64,000 bases of DNA. It comes from Allacma fusca. Its lineage: Eukaryota > Arthropoda > Collembola > Symphypleona > Sminthuridae. The stretch lies in NCBI GenBank assembly GCA_947179485.1, contig OX359246.1, positions 1,364,001 through 1,428,000 of the forward strand, read 5' to 3'. Numbering within the stretch: position 1 is the first letter of the stretch; every line of letters starts with the position of its first letter. The notes under the pieces are model-generated. The model had not been told where the DNA came from, did not search any database, and was given only the letters and a program-made list of their open reading frames with translations. Below are positions 53,943-64,000 of the stretch, piece by piece. The position numbers and the translations under genes were made by a program.

Positions 53943-56150
53943 TTTTGTGGTTGAAAAATATCCTTGAATCCCTTGACAATATTTAGCTCCAAATGTAAAG
54001 TCACATTTGTTATGGAATTTGTGTAGCATTCAAATATAACAAAAAAATCGACTCTGACTCACATTATTATAGCAATGATAAGTTTATCATCAGAAGTCAG
54101 GTGAAAACTAATCAGTGATGATAACTCAACGTCACAATCTGAGGTGCTCAAGTTTGTAAATAATTGCTGAGTATAACAAGTCAACGTAATCATGTAGATA
54201 ATAACAGCGTTTATGCTGCACAAGCGGGATCCTGTAAATTCGTTTATTTGGCAGTAATTTTCGGAGATGGAAACGTCTCTGATTATGCTTGCCTATTTAT
54301 GGACACCCCACTTGACAATTCTGACCTTATGCGTTTACCTACGCAATGCCTGTATGTTCGTTAGTTATCTGGGAAATTAGGGCTATCAATTACATGTTGT
54401 ATCTTCTTGGTACCCATCACCTGAACTTCGGGTGTTTCAGACTGAAGATTCCCCATTGACTTTTGGGGTGCTATTTTGAACTTAAATGAAGGAAGACTAA
54501 AAATAAATACAAATGCTTTAAAAGAGAATTTCGAGATCATGTTATAAATGCCAAAATTTGTGAATAAGGAGTAAAACGGAATACGCCTGCGCCATACTGA
54601 CAAATAAATCTACCTAATACTATTTGGGCTTTGGGGATAACCAGGCTTGTAATTCATAATCCGTATTTCCGAGTCTAAATTATAGCTTTAATTTCGTAAT
54701 CCATATTGCCGAGTCAAAATTATGACTTTTAATCCCTAATCCGTATTCCCGAAGTAATCCCAGAAGAATCATGCGCAGAAAATCCAGACGCTACTTGTAA
54801 GACAAGAATTTGTAAAAATTAATTATGTGGGTTTTTGATGATTACGACACCAATAATAGTAATTTGTACTCCGGGATTACTAAGAATCTGCCAATTAAGT
54901 AGTCTAACGGAGTATTCCTCCTTAAATAATTTAGTTTAATTAATCTGTAATCACTAATCATTAAGTAGATTTTTTGAAAATCTAATCCGGAATCTAAATC
55001 CCGCCGGACCAAAGCAAAACGTGACCCTTATCCATAATCCTTCAGGGGATATAAAAACAATTGAGTCCGTAATCTGTAATTCCAAATCTAATCTAAGCAA
55101 TCTGCCCAGCACTGATTGGGATATCAAGTATTAGAGTATTGCAAATATTTGTTTTTCACAATTACCTATAATTGAACTGCGGCCACAGAATTAAAGCATG
55201 TTACAGAATGTTGGAATAATGCACAGTACATTATTTCTGATGGCTTCTTTTAAAATTATACAATAACCGCACCTGTCATCAAGAACCAGAAGTTTAAGTC
55301 CGTTAAAAAATAATTCATGAAAATGGGTTCGCATAAGAGCTCAATTTCATTTTTTCTGAACTATCGGGTTTGTCATATCCTTTCCCTCCCCCAGTAGCTC
55401 AACACTGATGCAAACTGTAACAAATTATTATTGAAATTTTTAAAAAATTTTAAAGGAAATTCTTTCCAGATTTTCTAAAGTCTGTTTATCTAATTATTTC
55501 CGACCAAAATGTTTTCTAAATACCTTTCGAAAATTGTTTACTACTTCAACTTTTATGAACCTTCCAGAGTACAATACGATAAAATGAGGTGGTAAAAGGC
55601 ATTGAAATCCCCGATGCTTCTTCAGATAAAATCCCAGATTATTCTCCTTAGGATATTTATTAAAATCTGGTGGTATCACTTATTTCCTACTAATTTGTCT
55701 TACATGGGCGTCAAGGACAGTAAAAAGGTTACGAAACACACTGAAAATGCAAACCGGCGTAATCAGTTGTCAAGCACAGATTTAATAATTTACTATACCT
55801 ATACATACATGTAGGGGCAGCAAACCATTGTGGTCATACTGGATTTTTTATTCTTCAACATTTTTTGTAGCGTTTAATTAGCCCAATTTACTCGTTACGG
55901 TAAATGAACGATTGCAAGATATGTAATTACATGTCATAATTTATCTGCAAAATGGGAAGTTAGATCTATGAACATAAATAATCCCAAAGTCAATCCATCT
56001 GCAAGGCTGTGCAAGCGACCGGAATAAAGTCCCCTCCTGTAACATTTATAACTGGCTGTGACACCAAATTATTTTTCGCTATTGCTGCTATCAGAAAAAC
56101 TCCCAGTAAAGATTCCCCCCATGAAAGGACCCATGTCATAATTTAAGACC
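53943..56150. other. Intergenic between divergent genes; hAT-like motif region
   Basis: Bases 53943-54160 are the upstream region of the four-TM gene (copied at 31860-32094). Bases about 54640-55112 are dense in AATCCGTAATC/TAATCCG words and end CTGCCCAGCACTG, which looks like a hAT terminus; the left terminus is not clear. No coding region is supported between 55115 and 56150. Confidence 0.45.
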
Positions 56151-57533
56151 ATGCTAACTAAGCATGAACTTAGATTTAATCATAAAACATTGGAAATCCT
56201 ATCGGCAATGCGTCTATGCCCTTTTGAATTGGGCAAGGATGGCAGGTGGATGTATCGCCAGGGCTCCACATTGTTTTCTATTTTCTACTCAATTTCATGC
56301 ATTCATGTCATATTTCTGTCAGTTCGACTCATTCAGCAAGCTTATAATCCAAACTGGAGCCAAATTTTTGATATAGTGGAACAAGTCTATCTTACAGTAT
56401 GTTACTTTTTCTCATTTTACTGTACAACAGTGACCTGTCGATTAGAGCCAAATCTTTTCTGTGCAATATTGAACCAAAACTTGAGTGCAATCCCGGAGGG
56501 TACGTCTATACAATTTACACGCATGTTGTTTCTATTAGGATTTCGAAGATCTATCTGTATTATTAAAATGAAGTCTATATTAGTGTATAGTCAAAGTTGT
56601 TCCTAAATTTGAATGCAGCTATTTATTGGATTCATTTAGGTTCATCCAGAAGTTTGTTTTCCCATATGAAGACCTACACTAAGCAAGAGATCATCGTGAT
56701 ATTCTTACCATTTTTCATTTACAGCTGCGTTGAGATTTTTTACCCAACAATATTTTTGCTACATCATTCACCAAATTGTTTCTGGTATTCTATTATTAAT
56801 CCCAAGTGGAAACACTTCTCTGTACTTGTGCTGTTTTCAACGATTGAAGCCTCACTTTTTACAATTTTCACTGTTGGGGCAACCCTTTCCATTTACTTAC
56901 AATTGCTATTTTTCCAAAACATATGCCACACTCTCAAGACCGAAGTGTCTAAATTGAAGTAAGGTTTTTTTTTTAATGGAATCCTATTATTTTCAATTTA
57001 AGCCTAATTTGACAACTAATTTCTGAATTTATTTCTAAAGTAACTCGGGCAGTAGTGCTGCAGAAGCTGATATAACATCTGCAATTAAATCATGCCGGAA
57101 ACTCCAACTGTCAGTTCAAAATTTCAATCAAGTATTCTCAAACATCGCATTGACATTTAAAGTTACGGCACTAACATTAGCCATACTTTGCCTTTATGTG
57201 GCTATCAAATTGTACGAAACGGCCCCGTTTCTAGCTCTGGTGGAGTTATTAATAGCGGCAGACGGTAATATTATGTTTCTGACGCTCTATGATCAAGCCT
57301 TCTTTGTCCCTTCAAGGATTAATGGGCTCAAGAGAGCTGTGTTGTTTGAGTCGGGTAAGGTACAGGCGGGGGAAAATTTCCACAGGATGGTGCATCAAAG
57401 CTTGAGATCAATCCGTCCTTGTGGAATTAAAGCCGGACAGTTCCATGTGTTTGAGAGGGCATCAACACCGAATTTTGTCAATTTTGTAAAACGAAGTTTG
57501 CAAGGCCTGTTGGTAGGTTTTCATAATATTTGA
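56151..57533 (+). CDS. 7TM chemoreceptor-like protein, three exons, intact
   Basis: Exons 56151-56499, 56640-56958 and 57041-57533, with GTACGT and GTAAGG donors, AG acceptors and consistent phases (1 and 2). The product is 386 aa, in the usual range for gustatory/odorant receptor superfamily proteins. Hydrophobic helices: SIFYSISCIHVIFLSV, VYLTVCYFFSFYC, IIVIFLPFFIYSCVEIF, LFTIFTVGATLSIYL, LTLAILCLYVAIKLY and a short C-terminal one after NFVNFV. No GPCR motifs are present, as expected for this superfamily. The C terminus (IRPCGIKAGQFHVFERAS, then FVNFV) is the best-conserved block among the four or five copies in this window. The TYhhhhhQF signature of insect gustatory receptors is not seen, so the subfamily is uncertain. 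This is the only undamaged copy. Confidence 0.75.
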
Positions 57534-57930
57534 TTGTATCTGTTGAATGGAAAAATGATACAAAAAAGCTTAGAAGGATCTTGCACATTTTAAGTAATTA
57601 ACGGGACGACTATTTTTATGATAATGTATAGATACATATGCTAGCAAGTTAGTGTAGTGGTTCTGTTACACACGCAAGTTGTTCTAGAGAATAAATTAGC
57701 CAGAAAATATCGACTGGCGAGTAAAGAGTATCATTTTTATTCTTGCATCTTGACAGTCTGATGTGTGCATATACTGCATATGACACTGATTTTTACCTTG
57801 GTGATAATAGTGATAATGAAAACAGTTTGATAATACTGAGGCACTGCAGTGCTCACCTTCAATGATTTCTTCTTCCACTCCTCTCGTGAACGTTTCCGGA
57901 GACCTGTCATTCAAATACAAAAACGTCAAG
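57534..57930. other. 3' flank of chemoreceptor
   Basis: Non-coding; AATAAA-type sequence (GAATAAATTAG) at about 57691. Nothing else was recognised. Confidence 0.4.
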
Positions 57931-58008
57931 TGGGCTAGTTGGCTAGTGAGACTAAACTTTGCTTCATTTTGTTTCGTGAATTGGATAACAATGGCAGATG
58001 GATATACC

Positions 58009-59618
58009 CAGGGATGTCAATTTCCAATTTTGTGATTACAAATTACAATTAACGATTACTTCAAAAACAAAATGAATTTGTAATTACAATTGATGATTAA
58101 TTGAATTGTAACTACTAATTAGTTATTACGATTAACGATCACTTTAAATATAATTTGCATTGATGATTACAATTAACGATTACTTTAAAAATAATTATTA
58201 TTGAAGATAACAATTAACGATTACTTTAAAAATAATTATTATTGAAGATAACAATTAACGATTACTTTAAAAATAAATGTTACTGATGATTACAATTAAC
58301 AATTACTTTAAAAATAATTGTCATTGATGATTACAATTATCGATTACTCTAAAAATAATTGTCATTGATGATTACAATTAATGATTACTCTGAAAATAAT
58401 TGTCATTGATGATTACAATTAACGATTACTTTAAAAATTATTTTCATTGATGATTTCGATTAACGATTATTTGTAAAAAATATTTAATTTTGTATTATAA
58501 TTAATGGATATCTTTTAAAAAATATTTAATTTTCTATTATAATTAACGGATATCCATTAAAAAATTAGCAAATTTTTGATTACAACTAATAATTGCCTTT
58601 TTATAAAATATATAATTGACAATTACAATTAGTGGCTCTTTTTAAAAAATTGGTACTTGTGACTTTTGTTAAAAGCTGAACAGAGCAAAGCAATCTTTGC
58701 GGGCGGTGAGACGTCACCCGTATTTTTTATATGGTATAGATTACATTTTTGTATTTTTAAAATAAATCTTAGGTTCAATTTGTGAGACTTCGTTGTATTC
58801 CACAAAAAATAATAGCTACGAACTTGTAGTAAGTAGTAACTGAATATGATATAACAAAATAATAATAATTGCTTTATATGGTTACCAGCATCTTTTTATT
58901 GTAAATTATGTATTAAAAAGTTAATAGTGTACAAGTTTTCGGCCACGAGTCCAACGTCGTCAGGCGAGACAAATTATTGAGAAAATTTTGCCCCGTTTCA
59001 AATCCCCTAATATTTATTAGGATTAATGATTACTTTGGGGAAGATGTGATTGATGATTACGATTACAAAATACTTTCTGCTAAAATATAATTTACGATTA
59101 CAATGACAAATTACTTTTCAGTAAAGTTTCAGTTACGATTACGATTAAAAATTACTTTTCAACTAAGTTTCAGTTACGATTACAATTACAAATTACTTTT
59201 CAGTAAAGTTTCAGTTACGATTACAATTAAAAATTACTTTTCAGTAAAGTTTCAGTTACGATTACAATTACAAATTACTTTTCAGTAAAGTTTTAGTTAC
59301 GATTACAATTACAAATTACTTTTCAGTAAAGTTTCAGTTACGATTACAATTACTTTTTGATGAATTTTCATAAACTATTACAATTACAAATTACTTTTTA
59401 CTTAAACTTCCAATTTCAATTTCAATTAACGATTAATGGCTCTTAATTTAATAATTGGCGATTAAAATGGCGATGATTGATTTTCAAAAACGGTTAATTG
59501 ATGATTACAAGTATAATGATTATTTCATAAAATCCAAAGTTTACTAAATTAACGATTGATGATTAATAATTAGTAATCGTTAATCATTAATCGTGATTAT
59601 TAATCGTTGACATCCCTG
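58009..59618. mobile_element. hAT-like MITE, GATTACAATTAACGATTAC motif cassette
   Basis: 1610 bp, ends CAGGGATGTCAA / TTGACATCCCTG. Flanks GATATACC (58001-58008) and GATAAATC (59619-59626) agree at 6 of 8 bases. The left arm holds about ten tandem units of roughly 38-45 bp with ATTACAATTAACGATTACTT. The right arm has five or six units of about 41 bp with CAGTTACGATTACAATTAC. It splits exon 1 of a chemoreceptor pseudogene. Confidence 0.9.
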
Positions 59619-59982
59619 GATAAATCGCAAGGGTTCCATAGGGCTTTTGGTTTTTTACTTATTGCTATGCACTCATATCATATTTGTTTTCATTCGACCA
59701 CTTCAACAAGCGTACAATACAAACTAGAGCCACATTTTTGAAGTAGTGGAACACTATTTTAGTGTTTTTTCTTAGAATTTTATTGTACAACAGATGAACC
59801 TGCCAATGGAGCCTTATTTGTTCAGGGCCATATTGAACCGATCTTCGAGTACAAACCCGGAGGGTATACTTTTGCAATTTAATCGCTCAATTTTGTGTTT
59901 CGAAAATTGATTATTCAAATTAGTTCTAATAGTCAAAGTTACTTTAATTTTTGAGATCAATTATGTAATGAACTTACTTAGT

Positions 59983-60223
59983 TCCAACATGTTTGAACAA
60001 TTAAATTCAAATACAGTTCAAGTCAAGTTATGTGTCCTACTTGAATGTCAATGTATTATCAAGTTCAAGTTCTATGAAATAAACTTGAAAATCGTGTACT
60101 TGAGAAAAGTACAAGTTGCTTGAGAAACTTGATTCATGGTGCAAGTGCAAGTATACTTTGTTTCGAAAATTTTTAAAGGTCAAGTCAAGTCTTCTAAAAT
60201 AACTTGACTTCAGGGCAGCTCTG
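59983..60223. mobile_element. Partial hAT-like element, CAAGTTCAAGT motif
   Basis: Reiterated CAAGTTCAAGTC words end at CAGGGCAGCTCTG (60211-60223), a hAT-type terminus when read outward (CAGAGCTGCCC). The exon 2 homology of the chemoreceptor starts on the next base. The left end is missing. Confidence 0.55.
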
Positions 60224-60424
60224 TTCCAGAGGCATGATTTCCCATTTGAAAACATACTTTGTAGGCAAGAGATGCTTATAAGTGTATCCATTTTTAAAAC
60301 ATGCTGATATACATACATATATCAAAAACATTCACACAAATATGCTGATACTTTACTTCAACTGCTGCTCGAAGTAATTCCATGTTTGCTTTAACATCTC
60401 AATATCCATGATGATTAACTAAGG

Positions 60425-61330
60425 TTCTCAACGGATCGAATATATCCGAACAAATAGGGAACGGATAGGATAAAAATGTTGATTATCTTTATCCGAACAG
60501 TTCGTTTCATCCGGAAAAAATGACGGATAGGATCGGATGCTAATGCTTGTATCATCTGAAGGGATCGGATGACGACCTTTTGTTTTTTCGGATAAAACGT
60601 CAGATATCCTCGGATATCTGCGGATATGGGTAACTGTTAAAAGCATGGCCATCGCGCGCTCTGTGGTTATCAATAAACAGTCAGACTAACGTGACGATTT
60701 CGATACGTTTTTGTGGCTTAGACTCATTGTCAGCTCATACATCTTTTTTGCAACACTAAACTCAAACCTCACGTTAATGAGTTCGCCATAAAACGTTTTC
60801 GATAGAAATTTGGAAATAAATTGATGCGTCTCTTTAACCTATAGAAGAATCATATCAACTTAACGCTCGTTACAAGTTTCAATAAGCTAGTTAGCTATTT
60901 ATTAGTTTAGTTTTAAATAATTAGTTGTAGCACTTGATATGCTCAATGGAAGTTTCTGGTCCAGAAAAAACTATTTTCGAGGAATGTTCTCAATCGAGTT
61001 CAGAAGAATCTCAGCCGAAAAAGTGAAGTATGGAACCATTTTGCGATAGATGAAGATGGCATGCCAGCCAAATTCAATTATTGTAAATCGTAAGATTACT
61101 CATTTATAATTTTTTAGACTTTTTTTACTTATAATTTTGGTTGACATTACATCTCCATTATAAATATATTTTAGAAAAATCTTGTGAATAATATTGCTTT
61201 AGAGCATGTTGTCTCATCTCCTTTCAATGTACAAGTTAATTTTTGTAAAAATACTTTTTTATGAAATCTATAAATTAACCGGTATTACCCGGTTACAGTA
61301 TCCGCCGGATATTTGTGTTAACAGTAAAGC
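60425..61330 (+). mobile_element. hAT relic with BED-finger transposase N terminus
   Basis: The left part (60430-60630) is dense in GGATAGGATCGGAT/ATCCGAAC words, and the right part ends near TATCCGCCGGATATTTG (61300-61316). Between them, ATG 60948 opens a frame MEVSGPEKTIFEECSQSSSEE that hits TGA at about 61024. One base away the frame continues SEVWNHFAIDEDGMPAKFNYCKS, a BED zinc finger whose first Cys is replaced by Phe. It links the motif-cassette pattern to a coding hAT element. Confidence 0.6.
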
Positions 61331-61819
61331 CACATACTATAAGTCTTAAGTGGATTTGCATTTTGTTTGGTTCTAATTGGCCAACACAAACGGCAGTAAT
61401 CGTCATTTAACCATGCTAACCTAGGCCGGGTATTCTGTTACCAGAATGGGCCCTAAAAATTAATTTAAGCTCCTGGTATTATGTGGAACACATTTGCTTC
61501 GTCGGTTTTGCCTTAAACAAGTATTTCAGAAATATAGCCTGAGGGGACACCGTTGTGACGTCACAGGGTCATCCCGGGACGTCGCTTATGGGAATCCTAC
61601 ACGAGGTTACACATGTCTGGTCCTAACACATCACAAATTGGGACACTTCAGGTGAGGAATACGTTTGAGGATGTAAGCGATCAAGTTGTGAGATCAATAC
61701 GTCCATGTGGAATTAAAGTTGGCCAATTCCATGTGTTTGACAGGGCATTAACACCAAATTTTGTAAATTTTGTAAAACGATGTTAGCAAGGAATGTTAGT
61801 AACTTTTCGTAGTCCATGA

Positions 61820-62398
61820 TTGTTTGTAATTATTTATGTTCTGAAATGTTATAAAAACGCTTGAAAATAAATAACATGTACGTAATCCCCAGCATACAAT
61901 ATGTATACGGGTTACTCAAAATTGAATTGAAAACAGTCATTTAATGCTAACGTTTTTATGGGAATTAATAAAACGGAAGATCCAACTCTAACTACAGCGC
62001 AAGCTTTCATTTGGAGTGACTGTTGTAAATTCTGTAAATCGTCGTGCTTAAAACTATTTTTCTAATTTTTTTAATCCAAGTTCGGGTTCAATTGGTTCAA
62101 TTAACCCGAACTTGGAATTAACTTGGATTTCAAGTACTTTGGACCTTACAACTTTGTAGTATGAAGTCAAAACACTCCAACGGGTGGAGCTAAGATTTTC
62201 AATTTCCGTCGTTTTATTAAATTCAGATTTGGGTTCACTCATGGTTTTCCCCTTGTGTTACAGTCTCACCGGACAATTTACTTCATCAGTTTTTCAAAAA
62301 TTAGAAAAATAGTTTTAAGCATGACGATTTACAGAATACACAACAGTCTTTCCAAATGAAAGTGAGCTCCAGCTTCTGTACATATCTCTGCAGGCATG
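61820..62398. other. Intergenic
   Basis: A short palindrome CCAAGTTCGGGTTCAA ... TTAACCCGAACTTGG lies at 62080-62115, built of the same words as the CAAGTTCAAGT cluster. No gene was seen. Confidence 0.4.
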
Positions 62399-62406
62399 GT
62401 TTCTAG

Positions 62407-62801
62407 TACGGATGCCAATGGTCTGGTCCGGACCATTTATAATGGTTCGTTATTGGTCTGGTCCCAGATTTGTGTGGTCTGGTCCGGTCTGATTCAACAC
62501 TTGGACCACACCACATACAATTTGTTCAGCTTCATGACCGGACCAGACCTGATCACAGGACCATGGTCTCAAACGTATGCAAAATAAAAATTTGTTACCG
62601 AAATCCCATGGAACAAATTAAAACCGACATTTCTGGGGATAAAAGAAGGATTTGACGGGATGAACTGAATATTTAATTGCTCGCACTGGTTTTGTGGACC
62701 ATGGTCCGATCGTCCCATGGTCTTTGGTTTGGTTTGGTCCGAACGACTGGGTCAAACCAGTTTCATAAAATCTGGATCAGACCAGACCATGGGCATCACT
62801 A
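62407..62801. mobile_element. hAT-like MITE, GGTCTGGTCC motif cassette
   Basis: 395 bp. Ends TACGGATGCCAATGGTCTGG and TAGTGATGCCCATGGTCTGG (read outward) form an inverted repeat with a few differences. A perfect 8-bp target duplication GTTTCTAG flanks it (62399-62406 and 62802-62809). The interior is GGTCTGGTCCGG words on the left and GGACCAGACC words on the right. Confidence 0.92.
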
Positions 62802-62809
62802 GTTTCTAG

Positions 62810-63089
62810 AATGCGTGTTGCAGAAGTGCGAACAACCGAGGGACAAGAACGCTCAAAGGAAACAAACGTTGGAACTAAGATACTTGAATCGATACTTGAA
62901 AGTGCAAGTTAGTTACTGTTATTATTAGTGCAACTGTTAAAAAAACAGTTTATTTAACAGAAAACGCACTATTTTTAATGATTTGAAAATATTTTAATGT
63001 CAATATTATTATTTACAGTTAAAAGCATTAAAATAAACTTACAAACAACTACACTATACGGTCCACAAACAAATACGGGAAGACAGGTG
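62810..63089. other. Intergenic
   Basis: AT-rich; no feature was recognised beyond a CTTGAATCGATACTTGAAAG phrase near 62885. Confidence 0.35.
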
Positions 63090-63537
63090 CTAAGAACTTG
63101 TCCAGTACTCCAACCATCTAAAAATATATAAAGAATTAAAATCAATTAAAATTTAATTAAATCTAAATTATTAGGTTTTTAAAACGGGAATCAAAGGGAC
63201 GTAACTACTGTTGACTAGGAAATTTATCAGTAATTAAATATTCATTAGCAAAATTATACAGCTTATTAAAATTGCTGAAACTAATTTGAGAACTGTTACC
63301 TAAAATTAACCAGGAAAGAATCATTCCGCTCCACCTTTGAAACCTGCAATCATTGAAATTCAGGTCTGTATTATTATAAAAGTAACGTACAATTATGTCT
63401 AGTATAACTATTTAAATGATTTTGGAGTAAAACAACTATATAAAAATTTATCTAATTGTAAAGTTCAAAAACTTACCATTATATTTTTGTCGCTTCCGTC
63501 TTCAAATGAGTGTGATTGCGAGACATTTCCATGCAAA
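63090..63537 (-). CDS. Possible 3' end of a minus-strand gene (three small exons)
   Basis: Three short segments with matching splice sites and phases: 63537-63477 (LHGNVSQSHSFEDGSDKNIM, donor GTAAGT), 63343-63300 (VSKVERNDSFLVNF) and 63117-63090 (WLEYWTSS, stop TAG). The phases 0 and 2 are compatible across both introns. No homology is recognised and the 5' part is not identified, so this rests on splice signals alone. Confidence 0.3.
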
Positions 63538-63539
63538 CT

Positions 63540-64000
63540 TAAAATTAAAGGGAATTAAAAGTTAGGATGTCAGCCGTTACATGTGATGTTTTTGTATCCC
63601 GCTCATTGTAAGTCAGAACTGACTGCTGTATATAATGCTCATGCGCGAGACAAAAATGCGCGACTGACGTTCCCATGGGAAACGTCGTATGACCCGAATC
63701 GTATGGGTAAATAGCACAAAATCCCATGGACTGAGCCCATCGGTACGTTCTTTTAAGAAATGTACTTGGGTTTCATATGGGCCAATTTTCCCACAGGATC
63801 CCAAGCAAAATAGTTACGCGGGTTGGGCCAGAACCGTCTTCAAGTTCCAATAAAATCCATATCTTTGGTTTACGTGGCTCACTTTATTCAAGAAGCTAAA
63901 TTAAATGCAAGCTTTCGACATCTAACAGACAGTCATACTCAGGCACTAACAAGCATGTTCCAAGTTCGGATCCATCAAATACTTGAACTTGACCCGATTC
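63540..64000. other. Right edge of window, unassigned
   Basis: No supported gene. The last 45 bases (GTTCCAAGTTCGG, ACTTGAACTTGACCCG) resemble the CAAGTTCAAGT motif clusters at 60.0 and 62.1 kb, so another such element may begin here. Confidence 0.35.

Larger units (their letters stand above)
57940..61819 (+). pseudogene. Second chemoreceptor copy, wrecked by insertions
   Basis: Order and strand match the intact gene next door. Exon 1 pieces are at 57965-58008 (GAATTGGATAACAATGGCAG) and 59627-59880 (through TTCGAGTACAAACCCGGAGG). An exon 2 piece is at 60224-60310 (TTCCAGAGGCATGATTTCCC). Exon 3 is at about 61650-61819 (VRSIRPCGIKVGQFHVFDRA, then a TAG within FVKRC*QGM). A MITE (58009-59618), a hAT fragment (to 60223) and a hAT relic (60425-61330) are nested in it. 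Confidence 0.75.

Noticed and set aside
58009..59618. Regularly spaced repeats that could be read as a CRISPR array
   Set aside because: Units are tandem and diverged without unique spacers, enclosed by transposon ends, in a eukaryotic genome.

Overview
The window looks like an invertebrate, most likely arthropod, nuclear genome. It has AT-rich intergenic DNA, GT-AG introns with GTAAGT-type donors, single-exon rhodopsin-like receptors, insect-type 7TM chemoreceptor-like genes and many transposable elements. A springtail-like genome is a guess, and no taxon is proven by the sequence alone.

Layout. (1) 1-20.4 kb: an intact 7TM receptor gene (A, 1436-2302), then a decayed two-gene DNA transposon on the minus strand (about 2.9-8.26 kb) abutting the last exon of a chemoreceptor, then the 5' half of a second receptor unit (B). 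A complete Ty3/gypsy LTR retrotransposon (12027-19378, minus strand) sits in the leader of B, and the B coding region follows at 19353-20285. (2) 20.4-46.3 kb: receptor C (24721-25599), an antisense 18S rDNA pseudogene (27.99-28.99 kb), an aquaporin pseudogene (29.62-30.3 kb), a broken copy of a four-TM gene (32.1-32.66 kb), an endonuclease-type retroelement fragment flanked by tandem repeats (33.1-35.2 kb), a truncated LINE (37.24-38.09 kb), receptor D (38489-40753, broken by a transposon) and receptor E (43899-45800, split by a MITE). (3) 46.7-64 kb: MITEs, a decayed DNA transposon, chemoreceptor fragments, a four-exon four-TM gene on the minus strand (51589-53942), a complete three-exon chemoreceptor-like gene (56151-57533), a wrecked paralogue of it (57.9-61.8 kb), and the possible 3' end of a minus-strand gene at 63.1-63.5 kb.

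How it fits together. The five receptor genes are copies of one duplicated unit of roughly 4-5 kb. Its flanks are alignable between copies: B, C, D and E share long upstream blocks, all five share the leader, and C and E also share downstream sequence. Every large insertion is private to one copy, so mobile elements arrived after the duplications and are dismantling individual copies. The most striking recurrent theme is a set of non-autonomous hAT-type elements (8-bp target duplications, 10-12-bp inverted ends). Their interiors are almost entirely reiterations of one short motif, with a different motif in each element. The LTR element is notable for a textbook -1 frameshift signal, an extra PPxY-containing ORF before gag, and LTRs I read as identical, which imply recent movement.
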